Of a stretch of 64,000 nucleotides of DNA, positions 24,892 to 33,952 are shown one piece after another (positions within the stretch are counted from its first letter, which is position 1; each line of letters starts with the position of its first letter). The stretch lies in NCBI RefSeq assembly GCF_023660105.1, contig NZ_JAMHGA010000018.1, positions 186,001-250,000 on the forward strand, in the 5' to 3' direction. The notes below the pieces were generated by a model that saw only the letters and a list, made by a program, of their open reading frames with translations, did not search any database and was not told where the DNA came from. The position numbers and the translations under genes were made by a program. This DNA comes from Desulfovibrio aminophilus (GTDB lineage Bacteria; Desulfobacterota; Desulfovibrionia; Desulfovibrionales; Desulfovibrionaceae).

Positions 24892-27800
24892 ATGAAGAAG
24901 GAATACGGAGCCCTGGTGGTTGGCGCCGGAATCGGCGGCATCCGTGCCGCCCTGGACCTGGCCGAGACCGGGTACAAGGTGGCCCTCATCGATGCCCGGC
25001 CGAACCTGGGAGGCATCCTGACGCAGCTCGACCTGCAATTCCCCACGGACCGCTGCGGGATGTGCAAGATGCTCCCCCTGACCCAGCGCGACCAGTCCAG
25101 CCAGTACTGCCTGCGCAAGGGACTGTTTCACAAGAACATCGACATCCACCTTCAGACCGAGCTGACCGCCCTGGAGGGCGATCCGGGCAAGTTTCACGCC
25201 ACCCTGAGCCGCCGATCCACCTTCGTGGATCCGGAGCGCTGCGTGAGCTGCGGCAAGTGCGCCGAGGTCTGCCCGGTGCGGGTGCCCAACGAGTTCAACG
25301 CGGGCCTGAGCAAGCGGGCGGCCGTGTACCTGCCCGTGCCGCACAACATTCCCAACCACTATGTGGTGGACCTGGACAGCTGCCAGCGCTGCTGGCGCTG
25401 CCACGAGGCCTGCCCCACCGGGGCCATCGACTTCCGTTCGGTCCAGCGCGCCGAGTTCCACGTCCTGGCGGTCACGCCGGACGTGGCGGCCGGGGCGGAG
25501 CTGAGCCAATGGCTCCAGGACCTGGACTTCCCCACCCGCGTGGAGGGCACGGGCGAGGCCGCCGTGGATCGGCTCGGCGGCGGCGCGGAGTGCGGCCTGC
25601 TGCTGCTGGACCTGGATATGCCCGGCGGCGGGGCCGAGCGCGCCCTGCGACGCGCCCTGGAGCTGCGGCCCGGTCTGGCCGTGGTCCTGCTGGCCGCTCC
25701 CGGAAAGGAAGAGGCGACCCAGGCCCTGCTGAAGCTCGGCGCGCGCGACGTGCTGGCCAAGCCCCTGGCCCGGGAGAAGGCCGTGCCCTGGCTGGACAAG
25801 CTCTTCATGCGCCTAGCCTCGGATCGGACCCTGGAGCTGGAGGTGGGTGCGGTGATTCTGGCCGCCGGGTTCGAGTGTTTCGACCCGGCCTCGGCCCCGG
25901 CCGGATGCGCCGACATCCTGGCCTACGGCTCGCACCCGGGCGTGCTCACTTCCGTGGAGTTCGAGCGCCTGTGCAGCTCCACCGGCCCCACCGGCGGCCA
26001 CATGGTCCGGCCCGGCGACGGCAAGCCCCTGCGCCGGATCGCCTGGCTCCAGTGCGTGGGCTCGCGGGATGTGAAGCGCAACGCGGACTTCTGCTCCTCC
26101 TTCTGCTGCATGATCTCCATCAAGGAGGCCATGCTGGCCAAGAAGCTGTCGGGCGGCGAGGCCGAGACGGTCATCTTCTACATGGACATGCGCACGCCGG
26201 GGCGGGACTACCAGCGCTACCGCGACGAAGCCGAGACCTCGGGCGGGGTGCGCTTCGTGCCCGCCAGGCCGCATACCCTGCTGCCCGGACCGGACGGCGA
26301 CGTGCTCGTGGAATACTACGACTATTCCGGCGAACTGCGCTCGGAGGTCTTCGACGCCGTGGTCCTGGCCGTGGGAGCCAGGCCGCCCCGGTCCATGGAG
26401 CGCCTGGCCCAGGCCGCCGGGGTCGAGGTCAACGACTGGGGTTTCTGCGAGACCAAGCCCCTGGCCCCCAACCGCACGAGCCGCCTGGGCGTGTTCGCGG
26501 CCGGGGCCTTCGGGGAGCCCAAGGACATCCGCGACACCCTGATTCAGGCCGGCGCGGCGGCCATGGGCGCCTCGCGCATGATGCGGGTCTATCGCGGGCC
26601 GCGCGAGGAGTTGGTCGAGGAGGAGCCGGTCTACACCGACGTCTCCCGCCAGGAACCCCGGGTGCTCATGGCCCTGTGCACGTCCTGCCCGACCCTGGAG
26701 CGCCGGGCGGACATGGCCGAGTTGCGGCGGCGCATGGAAAGCCTGCCCGGCGTGGCCCGGGTCATGGAGGTGGGCTCGGCCTGCACGAGCCAGGGCTGGG
26801 AGGCGATCAGGAACGAGGCCGCCGAGCTGCACCCCAATCGGGTGCTCATCGGGGCCTGCCTGCCGTATGCCCATGTGCCGCGCCTGCGGGAGCTGGGCGA
26901 GGCCCTGGAGCTCAACCCGGCGCTCATGGACGTGGTGGACATCCACACCGCCGCCTTCGCGGGCGGCGACGATGACGTTTCGGCGCGGACCGCCGAGACG
27001 GCCTCGCTGCTGGCCATGGCCGAGGCCAAGCTCCTGGGCGCGGACCCCTCGCCCCTGCCGCAGGCCACGCCGGTCTCGCCCAACGCCCTGGTGGTGGGCG
27101 GCGGACTGGCGGGCATGACCGCGGCCATGGGCATCGCGGACCAGGGCTTCAAGGTCTTCCTGGTGGAGGAGGCCGAGGAACTGGGCGGCACGGCCATGAG
27201 CCTGCGCTACACCCTGGAGGGCGAGGACCCCGCGCGCTTCATGGGGGATCTCATCGAGCAGGTGGAGAAGAATCCGAACATCCGCGTGCTCAAGGATTCC
27301 CGGGTGGTGCTCTCGCGCGGCCGGGCCGGGCGGTTCGTGACCGTCATCGCCACCGGCGAGGGCGTGGCCCACACCCTGCACCACGGGGCCACCATCCTGG
27401 CCACCGGCGGCCGGGAGGCCCGGGTCTACGAATACGGCAACCGGGTGCACAAGTGCGTGCTGACCCAGCTGGAGCTGGAACAGCGCCTGGCCGACGGCGC
27501 GCTGGACGCCTCCGGGCTCGGCGGGGTGGCCATGATTCAGTGCTGGCGCTCGCGCGACGAGTCGCGGCGCTATTGCAGCCGGGTCTGCTGCCTGAGCGCG
27601 CTGAAGAACATCCTCATGCTCAAGCGCCGCAATCCCGGCCTGCCCATCTACGTCTTCTACCGCGACATCATGAGCACGGGCTTCTCGGAGCACTTCTACA
27701 CCGAGGCCCGGCGCGCCGGGGCCGTGTTCGTCCGCTACACCCTGGCGAACAAGCCGCGCGTGGAGTTCGAGGACCAGAAGCCGGTGATCACCGCCCTGGA

Positions 27801-28359
27801 CCCGGTCCTGGGCGGAGAGATCCAGGTGCGGCCGGACCTGCTCGTGCTCTCCAGCGGCGTGGAGCCCAACGACGCCGCCGAGGTGGCCGAGCTCTTCGGC
27901 GTGGGGCTGAACGAGGACGGCTTCTACCAGGAGGCCGAGACCAAGTGGCGGCCGGTGGACTTCCTCAAGCACGGCGTCTTCGCCTGCGGCCTGGCCCTGG
28001 GCCCGGCCACCATGCGCGACACGCTCCTCTCGTCCAAGGCCGCCGCCCAGAGGGCCGTGCGCATCCTGAACGAAAAGCGCCTCACCTGCGGCAACGTGGT
28101 GGCCGAGGTGCGCAACACGCTCTGCTCGCGCTGCGGCCGGTGCATTCCGGTCTGCCCGTATGGGGCGCGGTCCCTGGACCTGGAGAGCGACGCCATCGTG
28201 GTGGACGACCTGCTCTGCCAGGGCTGCGGCTCATGCATGGCGGTCTGTCCCAACAGCGCCACCGTGCTGCGCGGCTTCCGCGACGAGCAGGTCATGGCCG
28301 TGATCGACGCGGCCCTGGTCGGCCCGTCCCCGGCGGCGGCCGCGAACACCGGACGATGA
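24892..28359 (+). CDS. Giant double HdrA-like flavoprotein with an embedded receiver-like domain
   Basis: 1155 residues. First HdrA-like half: FAD motif GAGIGG (11-16), CGMC (55-58), ferredoxin C117-C120-C123-C127 and C164-C167-C170-C174. Then, at about 188-306, an insert that reads as a receiver domain: D240 in LLLDLDMPGGG, beta-4 VVLLAAP and K290 in DVLAKPLA. The acidic pair of a true receiver is replaced by TP (195-196) and the Thr/Ser by Ala, so it may be a pseudo-receiver. The HdrA fold resumes (GCADILAYG onward). A linker (about 585-720) leads to a second FAD domain (GGGLAG, 736-741) and a C-terminal two-cluster ferredoxin (CSRCGRCIPVC, CQGCGSCMAVC). The gene is inside the hdr operon, 39 bases after the FrhB-like gene, and presumably is the second flavin hub. 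Confidence 0.9.
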   Translation: MKKEYGALVVGAGIGGIRAALDLAETGYKVALIDARPNLGGILTQLDLQFPTDRCGMCKMLPLTQRDQSSQYCLRKGLFHKNIDIHLQTELTALEGDPGKFHATLSRRSTFVDPERCVSCGKCAEVCPVRVPNEFNAGLSKRAAVYLPVPHNIPNHYVVDLDSCQRCWRCHEACPTGAIDFRSVQRAEFHVLAVTPDVAAGAELSQWLQDLDFPTRVEGTGEAAVDRLGGGAECGLLLLDLDMPGGGAERALRRALELRPGLAVVLLAAPGKEEATQALLKLGARDVLAKPLAREKAVPWLDKLFMRLASDRTLELEVGAVILAAGFECFDPASAPAGCADILAYGSHPGVLTSVEFERLCSSTGPTGGHMVRPGDGKPLRRIAWLQCVGSRDVKRNADFCSSFCCMISIKEAMLAKKLSGGEAETVIFYMDMRTPGRDYQRYRDEAETSGGVRFVPARPHTLLPGPDGDVLVEYYDYSGELRSEVFDAVVLAVGARPPRSMERLAQAAGVEVNDWGFCETKPLAPNRTSRLGVFAAGAFGEPKDIRDTLIQAGAAAMGASRMMRVYRGPREELVEEEPVYTDVSRQEPRVLMALCTSCPTLERRADMAELRRRMESLPGVARVMEVGSACTSQGWEAIRNEAAELHPNRVLIGACLPYAHVPRLRELGEALELNPALMDVVDIHTAAFAGGDDDVSARTAETASLLAMAEAKLLGADPSPLPQATPVSPNALVVGGGLAGMTAAMGIADQGFKVFLVEEAEELGGTAMSLRYTLEGEDPARFMGDLIEQVEKNPNIRVLKDSRVVLSRGRAGRFVTVIATGEGVAHTLHHGATILATGGREARVYEYGNRVHKCVLTQLELEQRLADGALDASGLGGVAMIQCWRSRDESRRYCSRVCCLSALKNILMLKRRNPGLPIYVFYRDIMSTGFSEHFYTEARRAGAVFVRYTLANKPRVEFEDQKPVITALDPVLGGEIQVRPDLLVLSSGVEPNDAAEVAELFGVGLNEDGFYQEAETKWRPVDFLKHGVFACGLALGPATMRDTLLSSKAAAQRAVRILNEKRLTCGNVVAEVRNTLCSRCGRCIPVCPYGARSLDLESDAIVVDDLLCQGCGSCMAVCPNSATVLRGFRDEQVMAVIDAALVGPSPAAAANTGR

Positions 28360-28372
28360 AGGAGGTCGAGCC

Positions 28373-28951
28373 ATGAACCAGCGGAGCGAAGCCGTCTCCC
28401 TGCCCGCCGCCGTGACCATCGCGGCCGACGCGGCCGCCCTGGCCGAGATCCAGGACATGGTCCGGGCCTGCATGCAGTGCGGAACCTGTTCCGCCTCCTG
28501 CCCCAACGCCCCGGCCATGGACCACACGCCCCGGAGCCTGTGGCGCATGCTCCTGCTGGGGCTCGTGGACGAGGTGCTGGAGAGCCGGACCTTCTGGCTC
28601 TGCTCGGCCTGCTACTCCTGCACGCTGCGCTGTCCGCGCGGCCTGCCCCTGACCGCGGCCATGGCCGCGCTGAAGCGCCTGGCCGCCTCCGACGGCCGGT
28701 CCGCGGACCGCAAGCGGGGCCTGTTCTACGAGGACTTCATGCGCAACGTGGAGAAGAACGGGCGGGTGCGCGAGACCGAGCTCATGCTCCATTATTTCCT
28801 GGACATGCGCGATCCGCTCCTGCCCCTGGAATACACCCCGCTCGGGCTGAAGCTCCTGCGCAAGGGCAAGCTGCACCTGGGCGGAAGCGGACAGCTGGGC
28901 CGTCTCGGCCCGCTCTTCGCCAAGGTCCGTGAAATGGAGGCCCGGCCATGA
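28373..28951 (+). CDS. hdrC: HdrC-type iron-sulfur protein
   Basis: 192 residues with two ferredoxin motifs, CMQCGTCSASCPNAP and CSACYSCTLRCPRG, followed by a helical tail; this is the HdrC pattern. HdrC carries electrons between HdrA and HdrB. GGAGG lies 7 bases before the ATG. The end overlaps the hdrB start (ATGA), so the HdrBC pair is translationally coupled. No membrane helix, so this is the soluble form. Confidence 0.92.
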   Translation: MNQRSEAVSLPAAVTIAADAAALAEIQDMVRACMQCGTCSASCPNAPAMDHTPRSLWRMLLLGLVDEVLESRTFWLCSACYSCTLRCPRGLPLTAAMAALKRLAASDGRSADRKRGLFYEDFMRNVEKNGRVRETELMLHYFLDMRDPLLPLEYTPLGLKLLRKGKLHLGGSGQLGRLGPLFAKVREMEARP

Positions 28952-29835
28952 AGTACAGCTACTATCCCGGCTGCTCCCTGGAGAGCGGGGCGGTGGAGTA
29001 CGACCTCTCCAGCCGCGAGGTGCTGCGCCTGCTCGGCGTGGAGTTGGCGGAAATCCCGGACTGGACCTGCTGCGGCGCGAGCGCCGTGGAACCCGTGAGC
29101 AGCCTGCTGACCCTGGCCCTGCCCGCCCGCAACCTGGCCCTGGCCGAACGCGAGGTCCCGGACGCGGACATGCTCGTGCCGTGCAGCGCCTGCTACCTGA
29201 ACCATCTGCGCGTGGAGCGGGAGTGCGGCGCGGACCGCAAGCTCGCGGCCCGGGTCAACGAGGCCCTCTCCGCCGAGGGACTGAGCCGCTCCGGCACGGT
29301 GCGGGTCCGCCACCTCCTGGACGTGCTCTTCCGGGACGTGGGCCCGGAGCGGGTGGGCCAGGCCGTGGTCCGCCGCCTGGAAGGGCTGACCGCGGCTCCC
29401 TATTACGGCTGCCAAGTGTTGCGGCCCTATCCGCTGTTCGACGACCCGGAGCGTCCGGCCTCGATGACGCCCCTGCTCAAGGCCCTGGGCGTCGAGGTCC
29501 TGGACTGGGACATGGGCGGCCGCTGCTGCGGGGCCTCGCTCATGGCCACCAAGCGCGACGCGGCCCTGGCCCTGGTGTCCGCCATCCTGGACGCGGCCTC
29601 GGGGGCGGACCTCATCGTCACGGTCTGCCCCATGTGCCAGATGAACCTGGAGGCCTACCAGAAGGAGGCCATCCGCTCCGGCGGCAGGGGACGCCCGGTG
29701 TCGGTGCTCTATCTGCCTCAGCTCATGGGCCTGGCGCTGGGCCTTTCGGAAGACGACGTGCTTCTGGGCAAGAATCTGGCGGTCACGGACACGCTGCTCG
29801 GCAAGCTGCGCGCGCCCGAGGCCGCGGAGGTCTGA
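28948..29835 (+). CDS. hdrB: HdrB-type subunit with two CCG domains
   Basis: 295 residues with the two cysteine-rich CCG repeats of HdrB: YYPGCSLES, WTCCGASAVE and CSACYLNHLR in the first; YYGCQVL, GRCCGASL and CPMCQMN in the second. In methanogen HdrB these bind two noncubane [4Fe-4S] clusters that cleave a disulfide such as CoM-S-S-CoB. In a sulfate reducer the substrate must be different, for example a DsrC-type trisulfide or small thiol; that is inference. Overlaps hdrC by four bases. Confidence 0.93.
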   Translation: MKYSYYPGCSLESGAVEYDLSSREVLRLLGVELAEIPDWTCCGASAVEPVSSLLTLALPARNLALAEREVPDADMLVPCSACYLNHLRVERECGADRKLAARVNEALSAEGLSRSGTVRVRHLLDVLFRDVGPERVGQAVVRRLEGLTAAPYYGCQVLRPYPLFDDPERPASMTPLLKALGVEVLDWDMGGRCCGASLMATKRDAALALVSAILDAASGADLIVTVCPMCQMNLEAYQKEAIRSGGRGRPVSVLYLPQLMGLALGLSEDDVLLGKNLAVTDTLLGKLRAPEAAEV

Positions 29836-29866
29836 GGTCACGGAACCCCAACAGGAGGGTAAGGAT

Positions 29867-30814
29867 ATGTTCAAGGACATCCTTTTGGCGATCACGCCGT
29901 CGGAATTGTGTGACTGCGCGGCGGACGCGGCCTTCCACTTCGCGCAGCGGTTCGAATCCCGCCTGGTCGTGGTGCATGTCTGCGGCATGGTCCAGGGCTG
30001 GGGCGAGATGGAGTTCCTGGAGTCTTCCGGCGAGGTCGGCCGGATCAAGGCCTCGGTGGAGGAGTACTACAAGGACAAGCTGAAGGGCTTGGACAACTAC
30101 GAGATCAAGGTGGTGCCCGGCGTGCCCCACGCCGAGATCCTGCGCATCGCCCGCAAGATGAACGCCGACCTCATCGTCATGGGGCCGCACACCAAGGAAT
30201 ACGCCGAGATGCGCGTCCGCCAGTGGGGCATGGCCGGCAGCACCCTGGAACAGGTGAGCCAGAAGGCCCGCTGCCCGGTCATGATCGTGGCCAAGTCCAC
30301 GCCGTACGGCGAGCACAACTTCCTGAACATCGTCGCGGCCACGGACTTCTCCGAGCAGGCCGACTGCGCGGTCTTCTACGGCGGCCAGATCGCCCGGCAC
30401 TACAAGGCGGGCCTCACGGTCTTCCACTGCGTGGACGCGGGCGAATCCGGGCGCGTCTCCCTGGGCCAGGAGGAGATCCGGCGCTCCATCGAGACGGCCA
30501 AGGCCAACCTGGAGGAGCGCTACGGGGACAAGCTCCGGGGCATCAAGGGCTGCTCCTTCGAGGCCTGGGAGGGCATGCCCGCCATGGAAATCCTGAAGCT
30601 GGCGCGGATGCGCGAGGCCGATCTCATCCTCATGGCCCACCACACCCGCGAGGCCGATCCCGAGAAGGCCTTCCTGGGCTCCACCGTGGTCCAGGTGGCC
30701 CTCAACTCCACCTGTCCGACCATGAGCGTGAACCGTCACTTCGACCTGCGCTGCGGCCTGATGTACGACCAGACCGGCGAAGTGGTCTCGGAAACCGGCA
30801 TGGCCGCCGTCTAG
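29867..30814 (+). CDS. Tandem universal stress protein (UspA) family protein
   Basis: 315 residues forming two UspA domains (about 1-145 and 150-290). The first begins MFKDILLAITPSE and contains ADLIVMGPHTK...STLEQVSQKARCPVMIV, close to the ATP-binding GX2GX9GS pattern; the second has ADLILMAHHTREADPEKAFLGSTVVQV. AGGAGG precedes the ATG. Usp genes inside electron-transfer operons are often redox or energy-charge regulators, but the role here is unknown. It is followed after 16 bases by a receiver-domain gene, giving a small regulatory pair in the middle of the hdr operon. Confidence 0.9.
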   Translation: MFKDILLAITPSELCDCAADAAFHFAQRFESRLVVVHVCGMVQGWGEMEFLESSGEVGRIKASVEEYYKDKLKGLDNYEIKVVPGVPHAEILRIARKMNADLIVMGPHTKEYAEMRVRQWGMAGSTLEQVSQKARCPVMIVAKSTPYGEHNFLNIVAATDFSEQADCAVFYGGQIARHYKAGLTVFHCVDAGESGRVSLGQEEIRRSIETAKANLEERYGDKLRGIKGCSFEAWEGMPAMEILKLARMREADLILMAHHTREADPEKAFLGSTVVQVALNSTCPTMSVNRHFDLRCGLMYDQTGEVVSETGMAAV

Positions 30815-30830
30815 GATCGGGGAGGACGAC

Positions 30831-31220
30831 ATGAGCGGTTTGATCAGGGTTCTGGTGGTGGACGACGACGCGCGTTTCGCCTCCAACATGGTCAAGCTTC
30901 TGGAAGCCTACGGCCTCCTCGCCGACACGGTGAACAGCGGCGAGGAGGCCCTGAAGAGCCTGGGCCGGGACGCCTACGACGTGGTGCTCCTGGACGTGCG
31001 CCTGCCGGGCCTCACCGGCACGGCCACCCTGGAGCACCTGGCCCAGGCCGGGGTCGAGGCCAGGATCATCGTGGTCACCGGGCACGCCTCGGCGGACGAC
31101 GCGGCCGAGTTCCTCCGGCTGGGGGCCTTCGACTACCTGCTCAAGCCCTGCAAGACGGAGAAGCTCCTGGAGGTGATCCGCGGGGCCTGCGGGAGCAAGA
31201 CCGGGGCGACGGTCGGCTAG
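30831..31220 (+). CDS. Stand-alone receiver-domain protein in the hdr operon
   Basis: 129 residues with an intact receiver: D11-D13 acidic pocket, phosphoacceptor D55 (VVLLDVRLPG), T83 and K105 (YLLKPCKTE). No output domain. It sits between uspA and the HdrD-like genes, so it is made together with the electron-transfer proteins. Because the giant HdrA in the same operon carries a degenerate receiver-like insert, this protein may dimerise with or regulate that flavoprotein; the hybrid kinase divergent from the operon is a candidate phosphodonor. Both suggestions are inference. Confidence 0.92.
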   Translation: MSGLIRVLVVDDDARFASNMVKLLEAYGLLADTVNSGEEALKSLGRDAYDVVLLDVRLPGLTGTATLEHLAQAGVEARIIVVTGHASADDAAEFLRLGAFDYLLKPCKTEKLLEVIRGACGSKTGATVG

Positions 31221-31246
31221 CGACGCGCGGCCAAGGAGGGAACGCC

Positions 31247-32542
31247 ATGGGAGAGACGATGACGATGCTGACGCCCAGGACCAGCGAATTCCTGGGCAAG
31301 GTCATGAACCTGATGCCGGAAGGCGGAAATCTGTCCATGTGCCTGACCTGCGGCGCCTGCTCCGCAGGCTGCCCCGCGACGGGTCTGCACGGCATGGACC
31401 CGCGCAAGTTCTTGAGGCTGTGCGCCCTGGGACAGGATGACATCGTGCTGTCCACCCCCTGGGTCTGGATGTGCACCATGTGCCAACGATGCGTTTACGC
31501 CTGCCCCATGCACATCGACATCCCGCGCCTGATCTATGAGGCCCGGGCGTCCTGGCCGCGGGAGAACCGGCCCAAGGGCATCCGGGGGTCCTGCGATCAG
31601 GCCCTGAACACCGAAGGCAACTCGGCCATGGGAGCGCGGAGCGAGGACTTCAAGTTCGTGGTCGAGGACATCCTGCAGGAGGTCAAGGAGTCGCAGCCGG
31701 GCTGGGAGGACCTTTCGGTCTCCTTCAACCGCCAGGGCGCGGAGTATTTCCTGAACCAGAACTCCCGCGAGCCCGTGACCGAGCCGGACGAGATGGTTCC
31801 GCTGTGGAAAATCCTGCACACGACGCAATGCGACTGGACATACGGCACGCTGGGCTGGGCCGCCGAGAACTATTGCATGTTCCTGGCCGACGACAAAGCC
31901 TGGGAAACCATCGTCCGCAACAAGATCCAGGCTGTGGAGGAGCTGGGATGCCGATATTGGCTGAACACGGAGTGAGGGCACGAGATGTACGCAATCCGGT
32001 CTGGATTGCAGAAGTTCGGCATCACTCCCAAGTTCGAGATCGAGAGCATCATCCGGCTCTATGCCCGCTGGATACGGGAAGGGAAGCTGAGGGTCAGTTC
32101 CGACTGGAACCGGGACCTGGGCGTGACCTTCACGGTCCAGGATCCGTGCCAGCTCGTGCGCAAGTCCTTCGGCGACCCGGTGGCCGAGGACCTGCGGTTC
32201 GTGGTCAAGTCCGTGGTCGGCGAGGAGCACTTCATCGACATGGCTCCGAACCGGTCCAACAACTATTGCTGCGGGGGCGGGGGCGGATATCTGCAATCCG
32301 GCTTCACCGCCGAGCGGCGGGCCTATGGGCAGAGGAAGCTCAAGCAGATACTGGACACCGGCGCGGACTACTGCATCGCTCCGTGCCACAACTGCCATTC
32401 GCAGATTCACGATCTCTCCGAGAATTCGGGCAAGCATTTCCCGGTGGTCCATCTCTGGACCCTGATCTGCCTGTCCATGGGCTGCCTCGGGGAGAACGAG
32501 CGCAGCTATCTGGGCGAAGACCTGGCCGGCGTGGGGTTGTGA
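31247..32542 (+). CDS. HdrD/DsrK-like iron-sulfur protein, probable selenoprotein (UGA = Sec243)
   Basis: Two open stretches in one frame, separated by a single TGA at 31973-31975, together give a complete 431-residue HdrD-like protein: two ferredoxin motifs (C32-C35-C38-C42 and C76-C79-C82-C86) and two CCG domains. The residues around the stop read NTE-U-GHEMYAIRSG. The adjacent paralogue (32616-33926) has DCGGGSYGCRTG there, with Cys235 at the UGA position, so UGA replaces a cysteine of the first CCG domain. A bacterial SECIS-like hairpin follows immediately (31991-32009). The second CCG motif (NNYCCGGGGG) is intact. Start ATG has AAGGAGGG upstream. The alternative is a nonsense mutation or a second start at 31985, which has a weak GAGGG before it; with every flank conserved I favour selenocysteine. 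Confidence 0.85.
31991..32009 (+). promoter_or_regulatory. SECIS-like stem-loop downstream of the in-frame UGA
   Basis: GCAATCC-GGTCT-GGATTGC: seven perfect base pairs closing a GGUCU loop, starting 15 bases after the UGA, with the loop 22 bases after it. The known E. coli fdhF SECIS also has GGUCU in its apical loop at about 18 bases after UGA, and SelB requires the loop G and bulged U in this range. Confidence 0.8.
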
Positions 32543-32615
32543 CGCGTTGCGGGGCGCGTCCGGCCTCCGGGCCGGGCGCCCCCGCGACGACGCCCCGCAA
32601 CGAGTGAGGTTCGCC

Positions 32616-33926
32616 ATGAGCACCGTCATTCCCGCCTCCCTGGATGAGGAAATCCGGCTGCATCTCGCCAAGTTCGATTTCAGCGCCTGCCTGGCCTGCG
32701 GGGCGTGCAGCAGCGGCTGCCCCACCAGCAACTCCCCGGACAACGAGGGCTGGAACATCCGCAAGGTGCTGCGCATGCTGGCCTACGGCATGGTGGACGA
32801 GGTCGTGGCCGCCAACTTCCCCTGGCTCTGCACGGGGTGCGGCCGTTGCGCCCTGGCCTGTCCAATGGGCCTGGACATCGTGCCGATCATGCTTCACATG
32901 AAGCATCTCCGCTCCCGCGACCAGGTGCCCGGCGTGCTCCAGAAGGGCATCGCGAACAACCTGGAGAGCGGCAACAACATGAGCATCCCCCGGGACGACT
33001 ACCTGCTCGGCATGGCCGAGCTGGGACAGCAGCTTTCCGATGAAGACTGCCCGGGATTCTACGTGCCCGTGGATCACAACGACGCCGACATCCTGTTCTT
33101 TCCCAACTCCAAGGAGGTCTACGGCGACTTCGAGGACCAGTTCTGGTGGTGGAAGGTCTTCTATGCCGCGCACGAGAACTGGACCGTGCCTTCCGAGGGT
33201 TGGGAGGCCGTGGACTGGGCCCTGTTCACCGGCAACTACGACGGCATCAGGGCCCTGGCCGAGCGCAAGATCGAGTACATCCGGCGCTTCAACATCCGGC
33301 GCATGATCATGCCGGACTGCGGCGGCGGGTCCTACGGCTGCCGGACCGGCATGAAGCACTGCATCGAGCTGAACAAGGAGAACAAGGTCAATTTCATCTA
33401 TCTCTATGAATACCTCAAGGAGATCATCGAGCAGGGGCGGATCACGCTGGACAAGAGGGTGCACGCGGGCAAGCGCTTCACTTGGCACGACTCCTGTAAA
33501 CACGGCCGTGAACTGCTCAAGCACTATGGCCAGGCGTTTTTCGAGGAACCCCGCTGGATTCTCTCCCAGTGCGTGGACGAGTTCGTGGAGATGACGCCCA
33601 ACCGCGAGGCGAACTATTGCTGCGGCGCGGGCGGCGGCAACTGGCCCGGCCCCTTCGAGAAGCAGTCGGCCTTCCACGGCCGCTACAAGGCCGAGCAGAT
33701 CCGCCGCACCGGCGCGGACGTGGTGGTGGTCGGCTGCTCCAACTGCCGCGACCAGATCATGAAGCGCCTGCCCAAGTACTACAAGGATCTCAAGTACGAG
33801 GTGAAGTACATCTGGCAGGTGGTGGCCGAGGCCCTGGTCATCGAGCCCTGGGCCCAGGAGGCCGTGGATCGGGCGGCGGCCGCCGCCGCCGCCCAGTGGA
33901 AGGCCTTCGGCATCGAGCCGGAGTAG
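32616..33926 (+). CDS. HdrD/DsrK-like iron-sulfur protein, cysteine form
   Basis: 436 residues, paralogous to the preceding gene product: ferredoxin motifs C25-C28-C31-C35 and C72-C75-C78-C82, then two CCG domains (MPDCGGGSYGC with C235; HDSCKHG, then NYCCGAGGGNW and VGCSNCRDQ). HdrD/DsrK proteins carry catalytic noncubane clusters acting on disulfides or persulfides, with a membrane or soluble partner. It is the last gene of the hdr operon, 73 bases after the Sec-containing paralogue and 27 bases before a strong terminator. Having one Sec and one Cys copy side by side is unusual. TGAGG is a modest ribosome site. Confidence 0.93.
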   Translation: MSTVIPASLDEEIRLHLAKFDFSACLACGACSSGCPTSNSPDNEGWNIRKVLRMLAYGMVDEVVAANFPWLCTGCGRCALACPMGLDIVPIMLHMKHLRSRDQVPGVLQKGIANNLESGNNMSIPRDDYLLGMAELGQQLSDEDCPGFYVPVDHNDADILFFPNSKEVYGDFEDQFWWWKVFYAAHENWTVPSEGWEAVDWALFTGNYDGIRALAERKIEYIRRFNIRRMIMPDCGGGSYGCRTGMKHCIELNKENKVNFIYLYEYLKEIIEQGRITLDKRVHAGKRFTWHDSCKHGRELLKHYGQAFFEEPRWILSQCVDEFVEMTPNREANYCCGAGGGNWPGPFEKQSAFHGRYKAEQIRRTGADVVVVGCSNCRDQIMKRLPKYYKDLKYEVKYIWQVVAEALVIEPWAQEAVDRAAAAAAAQWKAFGIEPE

Positions 33927-33952
33927 TGGGCGACGATTCTTCCTGTGACCCA

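Noticed and set aside
23772-26975. A 1067-codon open frame on the plus strand, overlapping the FrhB-like and giant HdrA genes
   Set aside because: Arg/Gly/Pro-rich shadow in the wrong frame; the overlapping frames carry the iron-sulfur and flavin motifs.
31247-31975. Treating the two HdrD-like halves as separate genes or a pseudogene
   Set aside because: The frames are the same, nothing is missing between them, UGA aligns with a paralogue's Cys and a SECIS-like hairpin follows; a plain nonsense mutation would not explain the hairpin.
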